Shown here piece by piece: positions 41,162 to 51,096 of a stretch of DNA of 64,000 nt. A program made the position numbers and the translations under genes. Origin of the DNA: Paenibacillus dendritiformis. GTDB lineage: Bacteria > Bacillota > Bacilli > Paenibacillales > Paenibacillaceae. Position 1 is the first letter of the stretch. Every line of letters begins with the position of its first letter. The stretch is from assembly GCF_945605565.1 (NCBI RefSeq), contig NZ_OX216966.1, forward strand, positions 6,623,501-6,687,500, given 5' to 3'. Below the pieces are notes generated by a model that was not told the origin of the DNA, did no database searches, and saw only the letters and a program-made list of their open reading frames with translations.

Positions 41162-41851
41162 CTATTGACGTTGCGCAAACTCCTCGGAGCCCCTGCGAAG
41201 GGCTGCCGTCTCCTGCTTGTGTTGATCCAGCTCGGCGCGCAGCGCATCGATCTCCTGCTGCATCCCGCGCAGCATGTCGATGACCGGATCCGGCAGCTGA
41301 GCATGGTTGAGCCGGTCGACACGGACGCCGTCCTGCTTCACGATCCGTCCCGGGATGCCGACGACCGTACAGTTGGCCGGCACCTCCCGCAGGACGACGG
41401 AGTTGGCGCCGATGTTCGAATTATCGCCCACCTTGAACGAACCGAGCACCTTGGCCCCGGAGGCGATGACGACGTTGTTGCCGATCGTCGGGTGGCGCTT
41501 GCCTTTCTCCTTGCCGGTTCCGCCGAGGGTGACCCCTTGATAGATAACGACATCGTTCCCGATCTCGCAGGTCTCGCCGATTACGACGCCCATGCCGTGG
41601 TCGATGAACAGCCGTTCTCCAATGCGGGCGCCGGGATGAATCTCGATGCCCGTTATGAAGCGGCTCACCTGGGAGATGATGCGGGCAAGCGTGAACCAAC
41701 GGTGCTTATAGAACCAGTGCGCCATCAGATGCGCCCAGATCGCGTGCAGGCCGGAGTACGTAAAGATGACTTCAAATCGGCTGCGTGCCGCCGGGTCGTT
41801 CTCGAATACGGCCCGGATGTCGGATTGCATTCTTCGGTAAATGCGTCGCAT
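41162..41851 (-). CDS. cysE: Serine O-acetyltransferase
   Basis: 229 aa. Acetylates serine to O-acetylserine, the first step of cysteine synthesis. ATG at 41851 with AGGGGG 7 nt upstream. Left-handed beta-helix hexapeptide repeats ([23 protein letters not shown], split; [36 protein letters not shown]) and the catalytic His residues are visible. The C-terminus is longer and helical ([20 protein letters not shown]) than the usual CysK-binding tail. Expression is predicted to respond to uncharged tRNA-Cys. Confidence 0.97.
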   Translation of the reverse strand: MRRIYRRMQSDIRAVFENDPAARSRFEVIFTYSGLHAIWAHLMAHWFYKHRWFTLARIISQVSRFITGIEIHPGARIGERLFIDHGMGVVIGETCEIGNDVVIYQGVTLGGTGKEKGKRHPTIGNNVVIASGAKVLGSFKVGDNSNIGANSVVLREVPANCTVVGIPGRIVKQDGVRVDRLNHAQLPDPVIDMLRGMQQEIDALRAELDQHKQETAALRRGSEEFAQRQ

Positions 41852-41932
41852 GACCCGTCCCCCTCTTCTCAGTCGGCTTGATTCGTTCATAAATGCGGTG
41901 GCCGGAGAACACGATTTTCAGGATTCTCGCAT

Positions 41933-42066
41933 ACGTGTACTCCAAACGCGGCCTTCAAACGTTGACTCCAATCGTGTACTTCAATCGCGTCTTCAATCGT
42001 GTACTGCATACATGTACCTCAATCGTGTATGCAAACATTTACTCCAAATGTGTGCTCCAAAATACT
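41933..42066. repeat. 12-13-bp degenerate tandem repeat array upstream of cysE
   Basis: About ten consecutive units related to ACTCCAATCGTGT follow one another with a 12-13-bp period: for example ACTCCAATCGTGT, ACTTCAATCGCGT, CTTCAATCGTGT, ACCTCAATCGTGT, ACTCCAAATGTGT, GCTCCAAAATACT. The period is not a multiple of three and no gene covers it. On the minus strand it lies in the cysE mRNA leader, downstream of the T-box terminator. Confidence 0.8.
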
Positions 42067-42108
42067 GTAAAATTACATGATTTTCACAAACACCGGTGAA
42101 CGGCCTAA

Positions 42109-42243
42109 TGAATCCTGCAAATATACAGGAATTCTCGCTGTTCTTGCCAGTTCCGCCTAAATCCCGGAAAAATACTGCACTTTTGCAGCATTTCACGCTA
42201 ATTCTCGCTCCGGGACGAGAAATTGCTGCGTTTTTGCAGGATT
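42109..42243 (-). repeat. Array of a dispersed ~50-bp repeat (three units)
   Basis: Read on the minus strand, three units begin near 42243, 42192 and 42133. Each has a core like TCCTGCAAAAACGCAGCAAT (a short imperfect palindrome TGC-N-GCA). The same 23-bp core occurs exactly at 60574-60596 on the plus strand, in another array of the same family. Confidence 0.75.
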
Positions 42244-42317
42244 GACGGCAGTCCAAGAACAAGCTCCCGGACTACAGACCAAGAACAGGCCCCCGGGCCC
42301 CTTCGAGCCCCTCATAC

Positions 42318-42712
42318 AAAAAACGCCTCCGCAGCCCGTATCGGCTGCAGAGGCGCAAGGCGCGGTTCCACTCTGCATAGACAGCGATGAAGCGCCCGGC
42401 AGCCCCCTTACCAGGATCCGGCTGCGCGAACGGATATCGCTATCCATCTTCACTGTCCCGTAACGCGGACAACCCGCCGTCCCCTACCCGTGCCGATGCA
42501 CGCTCAAGGACGGAGCTTCCGGGCGCAACGCGCCAGCCGCGAACCGGAACGACTTGCAGCCTTGCCAGGCCTCGGCTGTCTTGTCTGCCGAGGCCTGCCC
42601 GGTCGTTCTCTCTGTGCGGTTCGGTATCGCTGACGCTCTCCCGTTCAACGCCTCTGTTGGATGATTCGAATTGCTATCGTCAATCTTAGTTCATAATCCC
42701 GTCTATCCTGAT
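42318..42712 (-). ncRNA. T-box riboswitch (tRNA-Cys) controlling cysE-cysS
   Basis: Minus-strand RNA with the T-box core AGTGGAACCGCG (42372-42361), followed by a terminator hairpin (42355-42324) with six T residues. Stem I is formed by GAACGAC (42608-42602) and GTCGTTC (42553-42547), capped by a perfect 10-bp AGGCCTCGGC stem. The specifier loop contains TGC at 42558-42556, followed by A, predicting tRNA-Cys. That agrees with the downstream genes for serine acetyltransferase and Cys-tRNA synthetase. Confidence 0.88.
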
Positions 42713-42719
42713 GCTTATC

Positions 42720-42749
42720 AGTATATCGGATCGGTCCGCCGGCTGACAA
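42720..42749 (-). promoter_or_regulatory. Sigma-A promoter of the T-box-cysE-cysS unit
   Basis: -35 TTGTCA (42749-42744) and -10 TATACT (42725-42720) with 18-bp spacing on the minus strand; transcription would start near 42713, just ahead of the T-box stem I region. Confidence 0.7.
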
Positions 42750-42764
42750 TAAGAAGTTGGCCCC

Positions 42765-42950
42765 TTAGAGGGAGCCGACCGTTATGCCACCTTGGCGGAG
42801 GCGGCCCGCCGTTATGCCTCTTGGGCGAAATGCCACCTTGGCCAAGACTGGCCCGGAGCTATGCCCCTTGGCGGAGACGGCCAACAGTTATTCCCTTACC
42901 CGGGACCGCCCGCAGTTATGTCCCTGGCCAAAGCGGCCCCGCATCTGCGC
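42765..42950. repeat. Degenerate ~30-bp GC-rich tandem repeat between gltX and cysE promoter
   Basis: Successive units share the pattern CCTTGGCGGAGNCGGCC...GTTATGCC, with unit lengths of 27-31 bp (one interrupted unit of ~47). Examples start near 42791, 42838, 42869 and 42898. No gene or terminator is recognised in this interval. Confidence 0.65.
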
Positions 42951-43016
42951 AGTGTCGGTTCCGCAGCTACACGTCTAGGCGCTGACAGACCGCGGGTCCT
43001 GCCGCTGCCGGACCGC

Positions 43017-44471
43017 CTACGCGCCTTGGCGGAGACGGTTCAGTACGGTCTCTTTGCCGAGGAGCACGATCGTCTCGTTCAGATCCCGTCCGTGCATCTG
43101 GCCGGATACGGCGACACGGACCGGCATGAACAGCCCTTTGCCCTTGGCGCCGGTCTCCTTCTGCACTTCCTTCAGCGCCGCCTTGACCGTGTCGGCGTCC
43201 CACGCCTCCGCTGCTTCGAGCTTGGCGTGCAGCGCCTGCAGCACCGCCGGAACCTGCGGCTCCTCGAGGATGGCCTTCGCCTCTTCCTCTATCGCCAGCT
43301 CATCGCGGAAGAACATCTCCGACAGCTCAACGATGTCCGACGCGCAGGTCATCTGCTCTTGATACAGCTTCACGAGCGCCTTCGCCCAAGCATGCTGCTC
43401 TTCGCTCAGCGTCTCCGGCAAGAGCCCCGCCTTCTGCAAATGCGGGATGGCGAGCGCCGCAATCCGCTCCGGATCCGCCTGCTTCATGTATACGTTATTC
43501 AAGTGAGCCAATTTGTTCGTGTCGAATACGGCCGGACTCTTCGACAGCCGGTTCGCATCGAAGATCCGAATTAGTTCCTCGCGAGAGAAAATCTCCTCTT
43601 CCCCTTCCGGAGACCAGCCAAGCAGCGCGATGAAGTTCAGCATCGCTTCCGGCAAATAGCCAAGGTGCTCGTACTGCTCCATGAACTGGATGATCGACTC
43701 GTCCCGCTTGCTCAGCTTCTTGCGGTTCTCGTTCACAATGAGCGTCATATGCCCGAATACCGGCGCTTCCCAGCCGAACGCTTCGTAGATCATCAATTGG
43801 CGCAGCGTATTGGTGATATGATCTTCGCCGCGCAGCACATGCGAGATGCGCATCAAATAATCATCCAGCACGACCGCGAAGTTGTAGGTCGGGATGCCGT
43901 CCTTCTTCACGATGACCCAGTCGCCGGTCGTCTCGGACTCGAACGTAATCTCGCCCTTGACGAGATCGTGGAACGTATAGGAGCGCTGCTCCGGCACCGC
44001 GAAGCGGATGCTCGGCTGGCGGCCTTCCGCTTCCAGACGCGCCCGGTCCTCTGCCGTCAGATGGCGGCAGGTGCCGGCGTACTTCGGCGTCTCCCCTCGC
44101 GCCATCTGCGCTTCCCGCTCCGCCTCCAGCTCCTGCTCCGTACAGTAGCAGCGATAAGCGAGGCCGCGCTCCAGCAAATCGTCCACATGCTTGTTATAAA
44201 TATCGAGACGCTCAGTCTGACGGTACGGCCCGTATTCGCCGCCGACATCGACGCTCTCGTCCCAATCCATGCCGAGCCATTTCATATACTTGAACTGATT
44301 CTCTTCGCCGCCTTCCACATTGCGCTTCACGTCCGTATCCTCGATGCGGACGATAAAGTCGCCGCCGTGATGGCGTGCGAATAAATAGTTGAATAATGCC
44401 GTGCGCGCATTGCCGATATGCAGATGTCCTGTCGGACTTGGCGCATACCGGACACGAATGTCGTTGCTCAT
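43017..44471 (-). CDS. gltX: Glutamyl-tRNA synthetase
   Basis: 484 aa class I synthetase that in Firmicutes usually also charges tRNA-Gln (a GatCAB substrate). It starts [22 protein letters not shown] with the HIGH motif, has the CYCTEQEL segment, and KMSKS as KLSKRD. The anticodon-binding alpha-helical C-terminal half is complete. It follows ispF by 57 nt; the T-box of cysE lies downstream. Confidence 0.97.
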   Translation of the reverse strand: MSNDIRVRYAPSPTGHLHIGNARTALFNYLFARHHGGDFIVRIEDTDVKRNVEGGEENQFKYMKWLGMDWDESVDVGGEYGPYRQTERLDIYNKHVDDLLERGLAYRCYCTEQELEAEREAQMARGETPKYAGTCRHLTAEDRARLEAEGRQPSIRFAVPEQRSYTFHDLVKGEITFESETTGDWVIVKKDGIPTYNFAVVLDDYLMRISHVLRGEDHITNTLRQLMIYEAFGWEAPVFGHMTLIVNENRKKLSKRDESIIQFMEQYEHLGYLPEAMLNFIALLGWSPEGEEEIFSREELIRIFDANRLSKSPAVFDTNKLAHLNNVYMKQADPERIAALAIPHLQKAGLLPETLSEEQHAWAKALVKLYQEQMTCASDIVELSEMFFRDELAIEEEAKAILEEPQVPAVLQALHAKLEAAEAWDADTVKAALKEVQKETGAKGKGLFMPVRVAVSGQMHGRDLNETIVLLGKETVLNRLRQGA

Positions 44472-44528
44472 TAGGATTCCCCTCCGGACACATTGCCTAG
44501 TCTTGATCTATCCAATAATGATACCATA

Positions 44529-45011
44529 TCACTGCGAAACGTGAAATAAGCACACAACCGCTTGCGCCGCGATGCCTTCTCCCCGTCCCGTGAAGCCGAG
44601 CTGCTCGGTTGTCGTCGCCTTGACGTTGATCTGCGACACGTCCGCTTCCAGAAGACGGGCCAGATTGGCGGCCATCTCCGGCACATACGGCAGCATCTTC
44701 GGCTTCTGCGCGATAATCGTGCAGTCGAGGTTGCCGAGCCGGTAGCCCCGCTCCTTGGCCAGCGCCCACACCTTCTCCATCAGGACGCTGCTGTCCGCGT
44801 CCTTATATGCTTCGTCCGTATCCGGGAAGTGCTTGCCGATATCGCCCAGCCCGAGCGCCCCGAGCACCGCGTCGCTGACCGTATGCAGCAGCACGTCCGC
44901 ATCGGAGTGCCCCAGCAGCCCTTTGTCATACGGAATATGCACGCCTCCGATAATGCAAGGACGGCCTTCCACCAATTGGTGGACGTCGAAGCCTTGTCCC
45001 ACTCGTATCAT
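44529..45011 (-). CDS. ispF: 2-C-methyl-D-erythritol 2,4-cyclodiphosphate synthase
   Basis: 160 aa MEP-pathway enzyme. ATG at 45011 ([17 protein letters not shown]) with AAGGGAGAGG upstream. Metal ligands DVH and the [22 protein letters not shown] helix are intact, as is the C-terminal [20 protein letters not shown]. 37 nt after ispD. Confidence 0.97.
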   Translation of the reverse strand: MIRVGQGFDVHQLVEGRPCIIGGVHIPYDKGLLGHSDADVLLHTVSDAVLGALGLGDIGKHFPDTDEAYKDADSSVLMEKVWALAKERGYRLGNLDCTIIAQKPKMLPYVPEMAANLARLLEADVSQINVKATTTEQLGFTGRGEGIAAQAVVCLFHVSQ

Positions 45012-45048
45012 GTTCTGCCTCTCCCTTCGTCGTTCCATCCATCCGTTG

Positions 45049-45762
45049 TTACCGCTGTTCTCCTGGCCGCCCCGCACGGCGGGCGAGCCACCAGGACGCC
45101 CATTCCAGATCGTCGGGCGTCGTCAGCTTCACATTCGTGTATTCCCCTTCCACGATGCGGACCTGCATCCCGGCCCGCTCCACCAGCATCGCATCGTCGG
45201 TGCCGATGAATCCGTCCGCAGCGGCCTGTTCATGCGCCGCCATCACGTCGGCAAGACGAAAAGCCTGTGGGGTCTGAATCGCCCACAAGCTGCGTCGGTC
45301 CGGCGTCGCCGTAATGACGCCTCCGTTCACCTGCTTAATCGTATCTTTCACCGGCACGGCGAGTACGGCCGCCCCATGCTCTCTGGCAGCCCGGTAGCAT
45401 GCTTCTGCACTGTCCGTCTCCACGAACGGCCGCACGCCATCGTGAATCAGCACATAGTCCAGCCCTTGGGCCCGGACCGCCTGAAGCCCGGCGTATACGG
45501 AATGCTGCCGCTCCGCGCCGCCGGCGACGATGGCCCGGACCTTGTCCAAGCCGTACTCCTCCTGCCAAGCGGCGCAGCGGGCCGTATCCTCCGCGGAGAC
45601 GACCCAGACGATAGCTTCGCATGCCGGCATCATCTGGAACCGCTCCAGCGTATGTATAATGACCGGCTTGTCCAGCAGCGGCAAATATTGCTTGCTCTCC
45701 GCGGCGCCCATGCGCGATCCTCTGCCGGCCGCCACGATAACCACTCCAAAGCCCTGTTCCAT
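45049..45762 (-). CDS. ispD: 2-C-methyl-D-erythritol 4-phosphate cytidylyltransferase
   Basis: 237 aa. Forms CDP-methylerythritol in the MEP isoprenoid pathway. ATG at 45762 with GGAGGT 8 nt upstream. The CTP-binding motif [23 protein letters not shown] and [19 protein letters not shown] and GTDDAMLVE motifs are present. The gene pair ispD-ispF follows the PIN-TRAM gene yacL, as in Bacillus. Confidence 0.97.
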   Translation of the reverse strand: MEQGFGVVIVAAGRGSRMGAAESKQYLPLLDKPVIIHTLERFQMMPACEAIVWVVSAEDTARCAAWQEEYGLDKVRAIVAGGAERQHSVYAGLQAVRAQGLDYVLIHDGVRPFVETDSAEACYRAAREHGAAVLAVPVKDTIKQVNGGVITATPDRRSLWAIQTPQAFRLADVMAAHEQAAADGFIGTDDAMLVERAGMQVRIVEGEYTNVKLTTPDDLEWASWWLARRAGRPGEQR

Positions 45763-45804
45763 CCCTGTCAACCTCCATGATGGTGCTCTTCCCATCATAC
45801 CTGT

Positions 45805-46896
45805 TTATTGGGCTTTTTCCAACAGTTTCGGCTTGGCAAAAATCATGCGTCCGGCCGACGTCTGCAGCACGCTCGTCACGAGCACCTCCATCGTCATGCC
45901 GATATACTCGCGCCCGCCTTCGACGACGATCATGGTGCCGTCATCCAGGTAAGCGACGCCTTGGCCGTGCTCCTTGCCGTCCTTGATGACCTGGACGACG
46001 ATTTCTTCGCCCGGCAGAACAACCGGCTTGACCGCATTGGCCAGGTCGTTGATGTTCAGGACCGACACGCCCTGCAGCTCGCATACTTTGTTCAGGTTGA
46101 AGTCGTTCGTGACCACTTTGCCTTTCAACACTTTGGCCAGCTTCACCAGCTTGCTGTCCACCTCGGAGATTTCCTCGAAGTCCCCTTCGTAGATCAGCAC
46201 CTTCACTTCCAGTTCTTTCTGGATCTTATTCAAAATATCCAAGCCTCTCCGGCCGCGGTTCCGCTTCAGCAGGTCCGACGAATCGGCGATATGCTGCAGC
46301 TCCTCCAGCACGAACTCCGGGATGACGATCGTCCCTTCAATGAATCCCGTCTTGCAGATGTCGGCGATGCGGCCATCGATAATGACGCTCGTGTCCAATA
46401 TTTTATGCTCTTCGAAGCGCACCTCCTCTTCCTCCGCCTCCGGCTCGCTCAGCCATGGCAGGGCGGCGATCCATTCCGCCATATCCTGCTGCTTCATCAG
46501 CGCGATCTGCAAGCCCGCGCTGGCGAACAGCACCAGCAGAACAGCCGACAGCATCAGCCCGGCGCTTCCGAATTCACGCAGCAGCGGCGTCAGCAGCGCG
46601 GCGAAGCAGATTCCGGCGAAGGCGCCTGCCGTTCCGGTAACCAAGGTTCCTGTCGACACGAGCGCGATGCGCTCCCGCCATCCATTCCAGCTTTTTGCCA
46701 ACGGCATATAAAGTGCACGACTGAGTACGAATAAGCAAAATGCCCCGCCTAACGCCCATGCGAGCCGGCCGGCAGATAGTCCCGGATTCGCCAATCCCGT
46801 GAAGCCCATGGTCTGGGCGTACCAATAGCTATGGAGCTCCCAACCGGCCCAGGCGCCAATAATGCCCGCCATTCCGGTAAACCAACGTTTGAACAT
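45805..46896 (-). CDS. PIN and TRAM domain membrane protein (YacL type)
   Basis: 363 aa from ATG 46896 (GAGGAGGT upstream). Four N-terminal membrane helices (to about residue 140) are followed by a cytoplasmic PIN nuclease-like domain with the acidic motif [16 protein letters not shown] and later [13 protein letters not shown], then a C-terminal TRAM RNA-binding domain ([32 protein letters not shown], split). Matches B. subtilis YacL in layout. Function is not established; RNA cleavage or binding is inferred. Confidence 0.92.
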   Translation of the reverse strand: MFKRWFTGMAGIIGAWAGWELHSYWYAQTMGFTGLANPGLSAGRLAWALGGAFCLFVLSRALYMPLAKSWNGWRERIALVSTGTLVTGTAGAFAGICFAALLTPLLREFGSAGLMLSAVLLVLFASAGLQIALMKQQDMAEWIAALPWLSEPEAEEEEVRFEEHKILDTSVIIDGRIADICKTGFIEGTIVIPEFVLEELQHIADSSDLLKRNRGRRGLDILNKIQKELEVKVLIYEGDFEEISEVDSKLVKLAKVLKGKVVTNDFNLNKVCELQGVSVLNINDLANAVKPVVLPGEEIVVQVIKDGKEHGQGVAYLDDGTMIVVEGGREYIGMTMEVLVTSVLQTSAGRMIFAKPKLLEKAQ

Positions 46897-46994
46897 GTGC
46901 GTCCACCTCCTCACTTTCAATCGATTTCCTTACAATTATGGCCCAAGCTCCCGGCTCCTAATCGTTGATTTCCATATTTTCCTGCCTGCCCAAG

Positions 46995-47024
46995 TTGAAA
47001 TCTGGTAAATCAGAGACGTATAAT
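46995..47024 (+). promoter_or_regulatory. Sigma-A promoter for the small Cys-rich gene
   Basis: -35 TTGAAA (46995-47000) and -10 TATAAT (47019-47024) with 18-bp spacing on the plus strand, 75 nt upstream of the start codon at 47099. Confidence 0.75.
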
Positions 47025-47098
47025 GGACATGAAACCGTGTTGTGAGCGATTCATGCGGGCTGCGCGCCGCATCATATCAAGAATAGAGGTGGATGGAA

Positions 47099-47494
47099 AT
47101 GAGTATTCCCAATTTGCAAGCGCTCCAAGAGCAAGTAGCCGATCTTGTGCTGCGACACCGGAGCCTGTTGGACATTCTGTCCAAGTACGGCCAGTCCGAC
47201 GCCTCGGTTAACCGTGCCGTGACGAAGGCAATCACCGAATGCGGATGCCTGGAGCTTCATGCCAAGCGTCAGCCTTATAAGGCAGAGATGGACGTGGAGG
47301 AAGCTCGCCAGTCCCTCGAAAGCCATGTACACGGCCATTTATGCGAAAATTGCAAAGATATGGTGAAACACGAACTGGGCAAGCATCTGTTCTACATGTC
47401 GGCTCTGTGCAACCTCCTCGACATCAGCCTTGACGATGTGGTGAAGCAGGAATCAAGCCGATGCGATACGCTCGGTATCTTTAACTTGTCTTGA
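47099..47494 (+). CDS. Conserved small Cys-rich protein, MazG-like C-terminal pattern
   Basis: 131 aa from ATG 47099, chosen because GAGGTGG lies about 8 nt upstream. An ATG two codons earlier nearly touches the Shine-Dalgarno. Helical throughout, with six Cys: C48, C50, a CxxC at 82/85, C104 and C122. The segment HELGKHLFYMSALCNLLDIS-LDDVV resembles the C-terminal helices of MazG-like pyrophosphatases, but the key acidic residue after Gly is Lys. I recall similar proteins in Paenibacillus but no function. Own promoter and terminator, on the opposite strand to its neighbours. Confidence 0.85.
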   Translation: MSIPNLQALQEQVADLVLRHRSLLDILSKYGQSDASVNRAVTKAITECGCLELHAKRQPYKAEMDVEEARQSLESHVHGHLCENCKDMVKHELGKHLFYMSALCNLLDISLDDVVKQESSRCDTLGIFNLS

Positions 47495-47499
47495 AGAAG

Positions 47500-47523
47500 C
47501 AGCCGCACCCGCGGCTGTTTTTT
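47500..47523 (+). terminator. Terminator of the small Cys-rich gene
   Basis: AGCCGC-ACCC-GCGGCT followed by a run of T on the plus strand, 6 nt after the stop codon. Confidence 0.85.
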
Positions 47524-47538
47524 GTGTTCAGGCATGCG

Positions 47539-47568
47539 AAAAAGCCCTCTCCGCCAATGGAGAGGGCT
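47539..47568 (-). terminator. Terminator of pssA
   Basis: Minus-strand AGCCCTCTCC-N6-GGAGAGGGCT followed by TTTTTC, about 45-70 nt beyond the pssA stop. A perfect 10-bp stem; it lies tail to tail with the plus-strand terminator. Confidence 0.85.
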
Positions 47569-47611
47569 TCTTCCGTATAAAATCATGAACGATAGCAAGT
47601 GCAGGATGCCG

Positions 47612-48340
47612 TTACGAATGCTTCGAGCGGACCCATTCTTCCGAATCGCGCTGCTTGCCTCGACGCCGGTTCAGCATCCTAACGTTTTTTTTTAAGCCGA
47701 GCAGAGCGTACAGGACCAGCGGCACGAAAATAAGCTTCGGCGTCTGCTCCGGCTTCCAGACCGCGATGCCAACGGCTGCCGCGATGACGAAAGGCGTCAA
47801 CCAGAGCGCTTTTTTGGAAATGCCGACCTTTTTGAAATTCGGGTATTTCACGGTGCTAACCATTAAGTACGATAATAAAAGCATGGCGATGATGAGATAC
47901 GGTGCCGGAATACTTTCATGGAACAGCGCCAAGGTGCAGGCCACACCGCCTGCAGCCGGAATCGGCAAGCCGATGAAGTAACCGGGAATGCCTGCCTTCA
48001 CGTTGAAGCGGGCAAGCCGGAGCGCCCCGCAGATCGGGAAGATGGCGGTCACTACCCAGCCCAAGGCCGGATTCATATCGCTAAAAGCTACAACGTACAT
48101 AATAAATGCCGGCGCCACACCGAAGGAAATGACATCGGACAAGGAATCAAGCTCTTTGCCGAATTCGCTCTGCGCGTTCAAGGCCCGGGCCACGCGGCCG
48201 TCGAGACCGTCCAGCAGCATTGCGATGATAATCATGAGAGCAGCCAAATCATAATTATTATGAAACGCAAGCATGATGGAAATGATTCCGAGAAACAGGT
48301 TACCAACGGTAAACAAGCTCGGAATGGACTTTGTAATCAT
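47612..48340 (-). CDS. pssA: CDP-diacylglycerol-serine O-phosphatidyltransferase
   Basis: 242 aa membrane enzyme that forms phosphatidylserine. ATG at 48340 (MITKSIPSLFTVGNLF) with AGAGGTG upstream. The CDP-alcohol phosphatidyltransferase signature DGLDGRVAR-x8-G-x3-D-x3-D is seen as DGLDGRVARALNAQSEFGKE followed by LDSLSD. About six to seven membrane helices and a basic cytoplasmic tail. Alone between disA and a terminator. Confidence 0.94.
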   Translation of the reverse strand: MITKSIPSLFTVGNLFLGIISIMLAFHNNYDLAALMIIIAMLLDGLDGRVARALNAQSEFGKELDSLSDVISFGVAPAFIMYVVAFSDMNPALGWVVTAIFPICGALRLARFNVKAGIPGYFIGLPIPAAGGVACTLALFHESIPAPYLIIAMLLLSYLMVSTVKYPNFKKVGISKKALWLTPFVIAAAVGIAVWKPEQTPKLIFVPLVLYALLGLKKNVRMLNRRRGKQRDSEEWVRSKHS

Positions 48341-48394
48341 AGGTTCACCTCTAATTTTACTATGCCCAACGTTCATCTTTTCATTGTAGGAAAA

Positions 48395-49468
48395 TCAAAT
48401 TTGCCTGTCAATGAATACCTGCTCCTGAATGCGCTTGAGCCCTTCCTTGATGGCGCGTGCACGCACTTCGCCAATTCCGTCCACGTCGTCCAATTCTTCA
48501 ATCGTAGCCATCATGACGTGAGGCAAGTATTGGAACGTGTCCACCAGGTTCTGTATGATGACGTTCGGCAAGCGAGGAATCTTGCTCAACACGCGGTAAC
48601 CGCGCGGCGATACGGATTCATCCTGGATTGCGCTTGTCGTCGGGTAACCGAGCAGCCGAATCAGATGATGCGCGTCCAGCAGCTCGTCGGCGGTGCTCTT
48701 CTTCAGCTGAACGAGGATCTCGCGGACTTTGTCATCCCCGTTGTCGCGGGCATAGTCCTTGAGCAGCAGCCACGCATCCTCCTCCGTATTGCTGACCAGT
48801 TCCTCCAACTGCATGCTGATGAGACGGCCTTCCGTTCCCAGTTCGTTGATGTAGCGCTTTATCTCCATTTTAATACGTAATACCATCTCGATCCGTTGCA
48901 ACACATTGACGACATCGTACAGCGTCACTTGCTCCTCGAATTCGGAAGCGGTCAAGTTCGTCATTCCCTGGACGAGCACGGCTCGATATTTCTCCAAGGT
49001 CTGTATCGCCTGATTCGCCTTCGTCAGGATGACGCCGATCTCCTTCAGCGCATAGCGGAGGCTGCCTTGGTACAGGGTAATAATATTGCGGCGCTGGGAG
49101 ATCGAGACGACCAGCTTGCCCGTCTGCTTCGCGACCCGCTCCGCCGTGCGGTGGCGAATCCCCGTCTCTATCGACGGGATGGAGGAATCCGGGATCAGCT
49201 GCGTGTTCGCATACAGGATCCGCTTCACGTCTTCGCTCAAAATGATCGCGCCGTCCATCTTGGCCAACTCATACAAGTAGCTCGGAGAGAAATCGCTGTT
49301 GATGGAAAAGCCGCCATCGACGACCTCCATCACTTCCGGGCTGTAGCCGACGACGATAAGCGCGCCTGTCTTCGCCCGGAGCACATTCTCCAATCCATCA
49401 CGGAAGGGAGTGCCCGGCGCCACCATGCGCAACAGATCGTTCATAATATCCTGCTGACTGTCCTTCAT
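48395..49468 (-). CDS. disA: DNA integrity scanning diadenylate cyclase DisA
   Basis: 357 aa. Produces c-di-AMP from two ATP. The N-terminal DAC domain has the catalytic [10 protein letters not shown] (DGA) and [16 protein letters not shown] (RHR) motifs. A helical linker is followed by a C-terminal helix-hairpin-helix DNA-binding domain ([19 protein letters not shown]). The gene is 16 nt after radA, whose product modulates DisA in Bacillus. Confidence 0.97.
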   Translation of the reverse strand: MKDSQQDIMNDLLRMVAPGTPFRDGLENVLRAKTGALIVVGYSPEVMEVVDGGFSINSDFSPSYLYELAKMDGAIILSEDVKRILYANTQLIPDSSIPSIETGIRHRTAERVAKQTGKLVVSISQRRNIITLYQGSLRYALKEIGVILTKANQAIQTLEKYRAVLVQGMTNLTASEFEEQVTLYDVVNVLQRIEMVLRIKMEIKRYINELGTEGRLISMQLEELVSNTEEDAWLLLKDYARDNGDDKVREILVQLKKSTADELLDAHHLIRLLGYPTTSAIQDESVSPRGYRVLSKIPRLPNVIIQNLVDTFQYLPHVMMATIEELDDVDGIGEVRARAIKEGLKRIQEQVFIDRQI

Positions 49469-49484
49469 TCTATATCTAAGCCCC

Positions 49485-50852
49485 CTAACCTAACGCTGCG
49501 GTCAATGCTTCCGCTACCGTATTTACGCCCACTATCTCAATATGTCCAGAAGGGGTCCATCCCCGCAGGCTCTTCTCTGGCAAAATAATCCGCTTGAAGC
49601 CCAGCTTCTCGGCTTCCTTCACGCGCTGCTCCGCACGGGACACCGCGCGCACTTCTCCTGTCAGTCCCACTTCGCCGAAGACGACGTCATACGCCTGGGT
49701 CGGCATATCGCGGAAGCTCGACGCCAGGGCGACCGCAATGGCGAGATCGACCGCCGGCTCATCGAGCTTCAGCCCGCCGGCCACATTCACATAGGCATCC
49801 TGGTTCTGAAGGAACATGCCCATGCGCTTCTCCAGCACGGCAATGATGAGCGACAATCGCTGGTGATCGATTCCCGTCGACATTCTCCGCGGCGAGGGGA
49901 AGTTCGTCGCCGACACGAGCGCCTGCATCTCGACAAGCACCGGGCGCGTCCCTTCCAGGCTGGCGACGACCGTCGAGCCGGAGACGCCAAGCGGACGTTC
50001 CTGAAGGAACATCTCTGACGGATTCTTCACTTCCGTCAAGCCGCCTTCCGTCATCTCGAAGATGCCGATCTCGTTCGTGGAACCGAAGCGGTTCTTCACA
50101 GCCCGCAGGATGCGGTACGAATGATGGCGCTCGCCTTCGAAATAAAGGACGCAGTCCACCATATGCTCCAGCATGCGGGGGCCGGCAATGGCTCCTTCCT
50201 TCGTCACATGGCCGACGAGGACGGTCGCGATGCCCCTCCCCTTCGCAATGCGCATGCACACGCTTGTGCATTCGCGAACTTGGGCCACGCTGCCGGGCGC
50301 CGATTCGACCGACGGCTGATATACCGTCTGGATCGAGTCGATGACGAGAAAATCCGGGCTCATGGCCTCGATCGCCTCTTCTATATACTGCAAATTCGTC
50401 TCGCTCAGGACGAACAGGCGCTCGGACAGCACCCCGAGCCGGTCGGCCCGCAGCTTCGTCTGACGCGTCGATTCCTCGCCGGACACGTACAGCACCTTCA
50501 AGCCGCTGGCTGCGAGCGCATTGGACGCCTGCAGCAGCAGCGTCGATTTGCCGATGCCCGGGTCGCCCCCCACGAGGATGAGCGAACCTGGCACCACGCC
50601 GCCGCCGAGCACACGGTTCAATTCGTCAATCGTCGTGGACAGGCGCGCTTCCTGTTTACTTTCTATTTGTATGATCGATTGCGGTTTTTCTTTCGTCCCA
50701 ATGAGGGAAGTGTGGACGCCTGCTGTCTTGACGACCGTCTCCCGCTCCTCCACCATCGTGTTCCACTCGCCGCAGCCCGGGCATTTGCCCATCCACTTCG
50801 GCGATTCATATCCGCAATCCGTACAGAAAAACTTGGTTTTTACTTTGGCCAT
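49485..50852 (-). CDS. radA: DNA repair protein RadA
   Basis: 455 aa branch-migration helicase of recombination. N-terminal Cys4 zinc finger ([20 protein letters not shown]), RecA-like ATPase with Walker [11 protein letters not shown] and the RadA-specific [11 protein letters not shown], and a C-terminal Lon-protease-like domain. ATG at 50852 with AGGAG upstream. A strong clpC terminator separates it from the clpC operon, so radA-disA must have its own promoter, although none is obvious. Confidence 0.97.
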   Translation of the reverse strand: MAKVKTKFFCTDCGYESPKWMGKCPGCGEWNTMVEERETVVKTAGVHTSLIGTKEKPQSIIQIESKQEARLSTTIDELNRVLGGGVVPGSLILVGGDPGIGKSTLLLQASNALAASGLKVLYVSGEESTRQTKLRADRLGVLSERLFVLSETNLQYIEEAIEAMSPDFLVIDSIQTVYQPSVESAPGSVAQVRECTSVCMRIAKGRGIATVLVGHVTKEGAIAGPRMLEHMVDCVLYFEGERHHSYRILRAVKNRFGSTNEIGIFEMTEGGLTEVKNPSEMFLQERPLGVSGSTVVASLEGTRPVLVEMQALVSATNFPSPRRMSTGIDHQRLSLIIAVLEKRMGMFLQNQDAYVNVAGGLKLDEPAVDLAIAVALASSFRDMPTQAYDVVFGEVGLTGEVRAVSRAEQRVKEAEKLGFKRIILPEKSLRGWTPSGHIEIVGVNTVAEALTAALG

Positions 50853-51033
50853 ATCAGCCGACACTCCTACTGACGCATCATTGTATAGGTTGCCACATCT
50901 ATATTAGGTTTATCGGCATAACGCGATACAAAGATAAAGCGTGACATATTTTTACTGGCTTTTGCCGAAGATTGTACATTATCTTTAAGTTTACCATTTT
51001 TAAGTAGGGGGCGAAAGGACTTTCGCATTTCAT

Positions 51034-51070
51034 GAAAAAAACGCATCTCCTCCCGGGGGAAGAGATGCGC
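51034..51070 (-). terminator. Strong intrinsic terminator after clpC
   Basis: Minus-strand GCGCATCTC...GAGATGCGT stem of about 9-10 bp with a GC-rich loop and seven T residues, 27-63 nt beyond the clpC stop. Confidence 0.9.
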
Positions 51071-51096
51071 TTGGATAGATGCATCCTGTGAAAATG

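Noticed and set aside
42792..43574. 260-codon plus-strand frame spanning the tandem repeat and the gltX 3' end
   Set aside because: Most of it is antisense to gltX; the rest translates the tandem repeat. No ribosome binding site.
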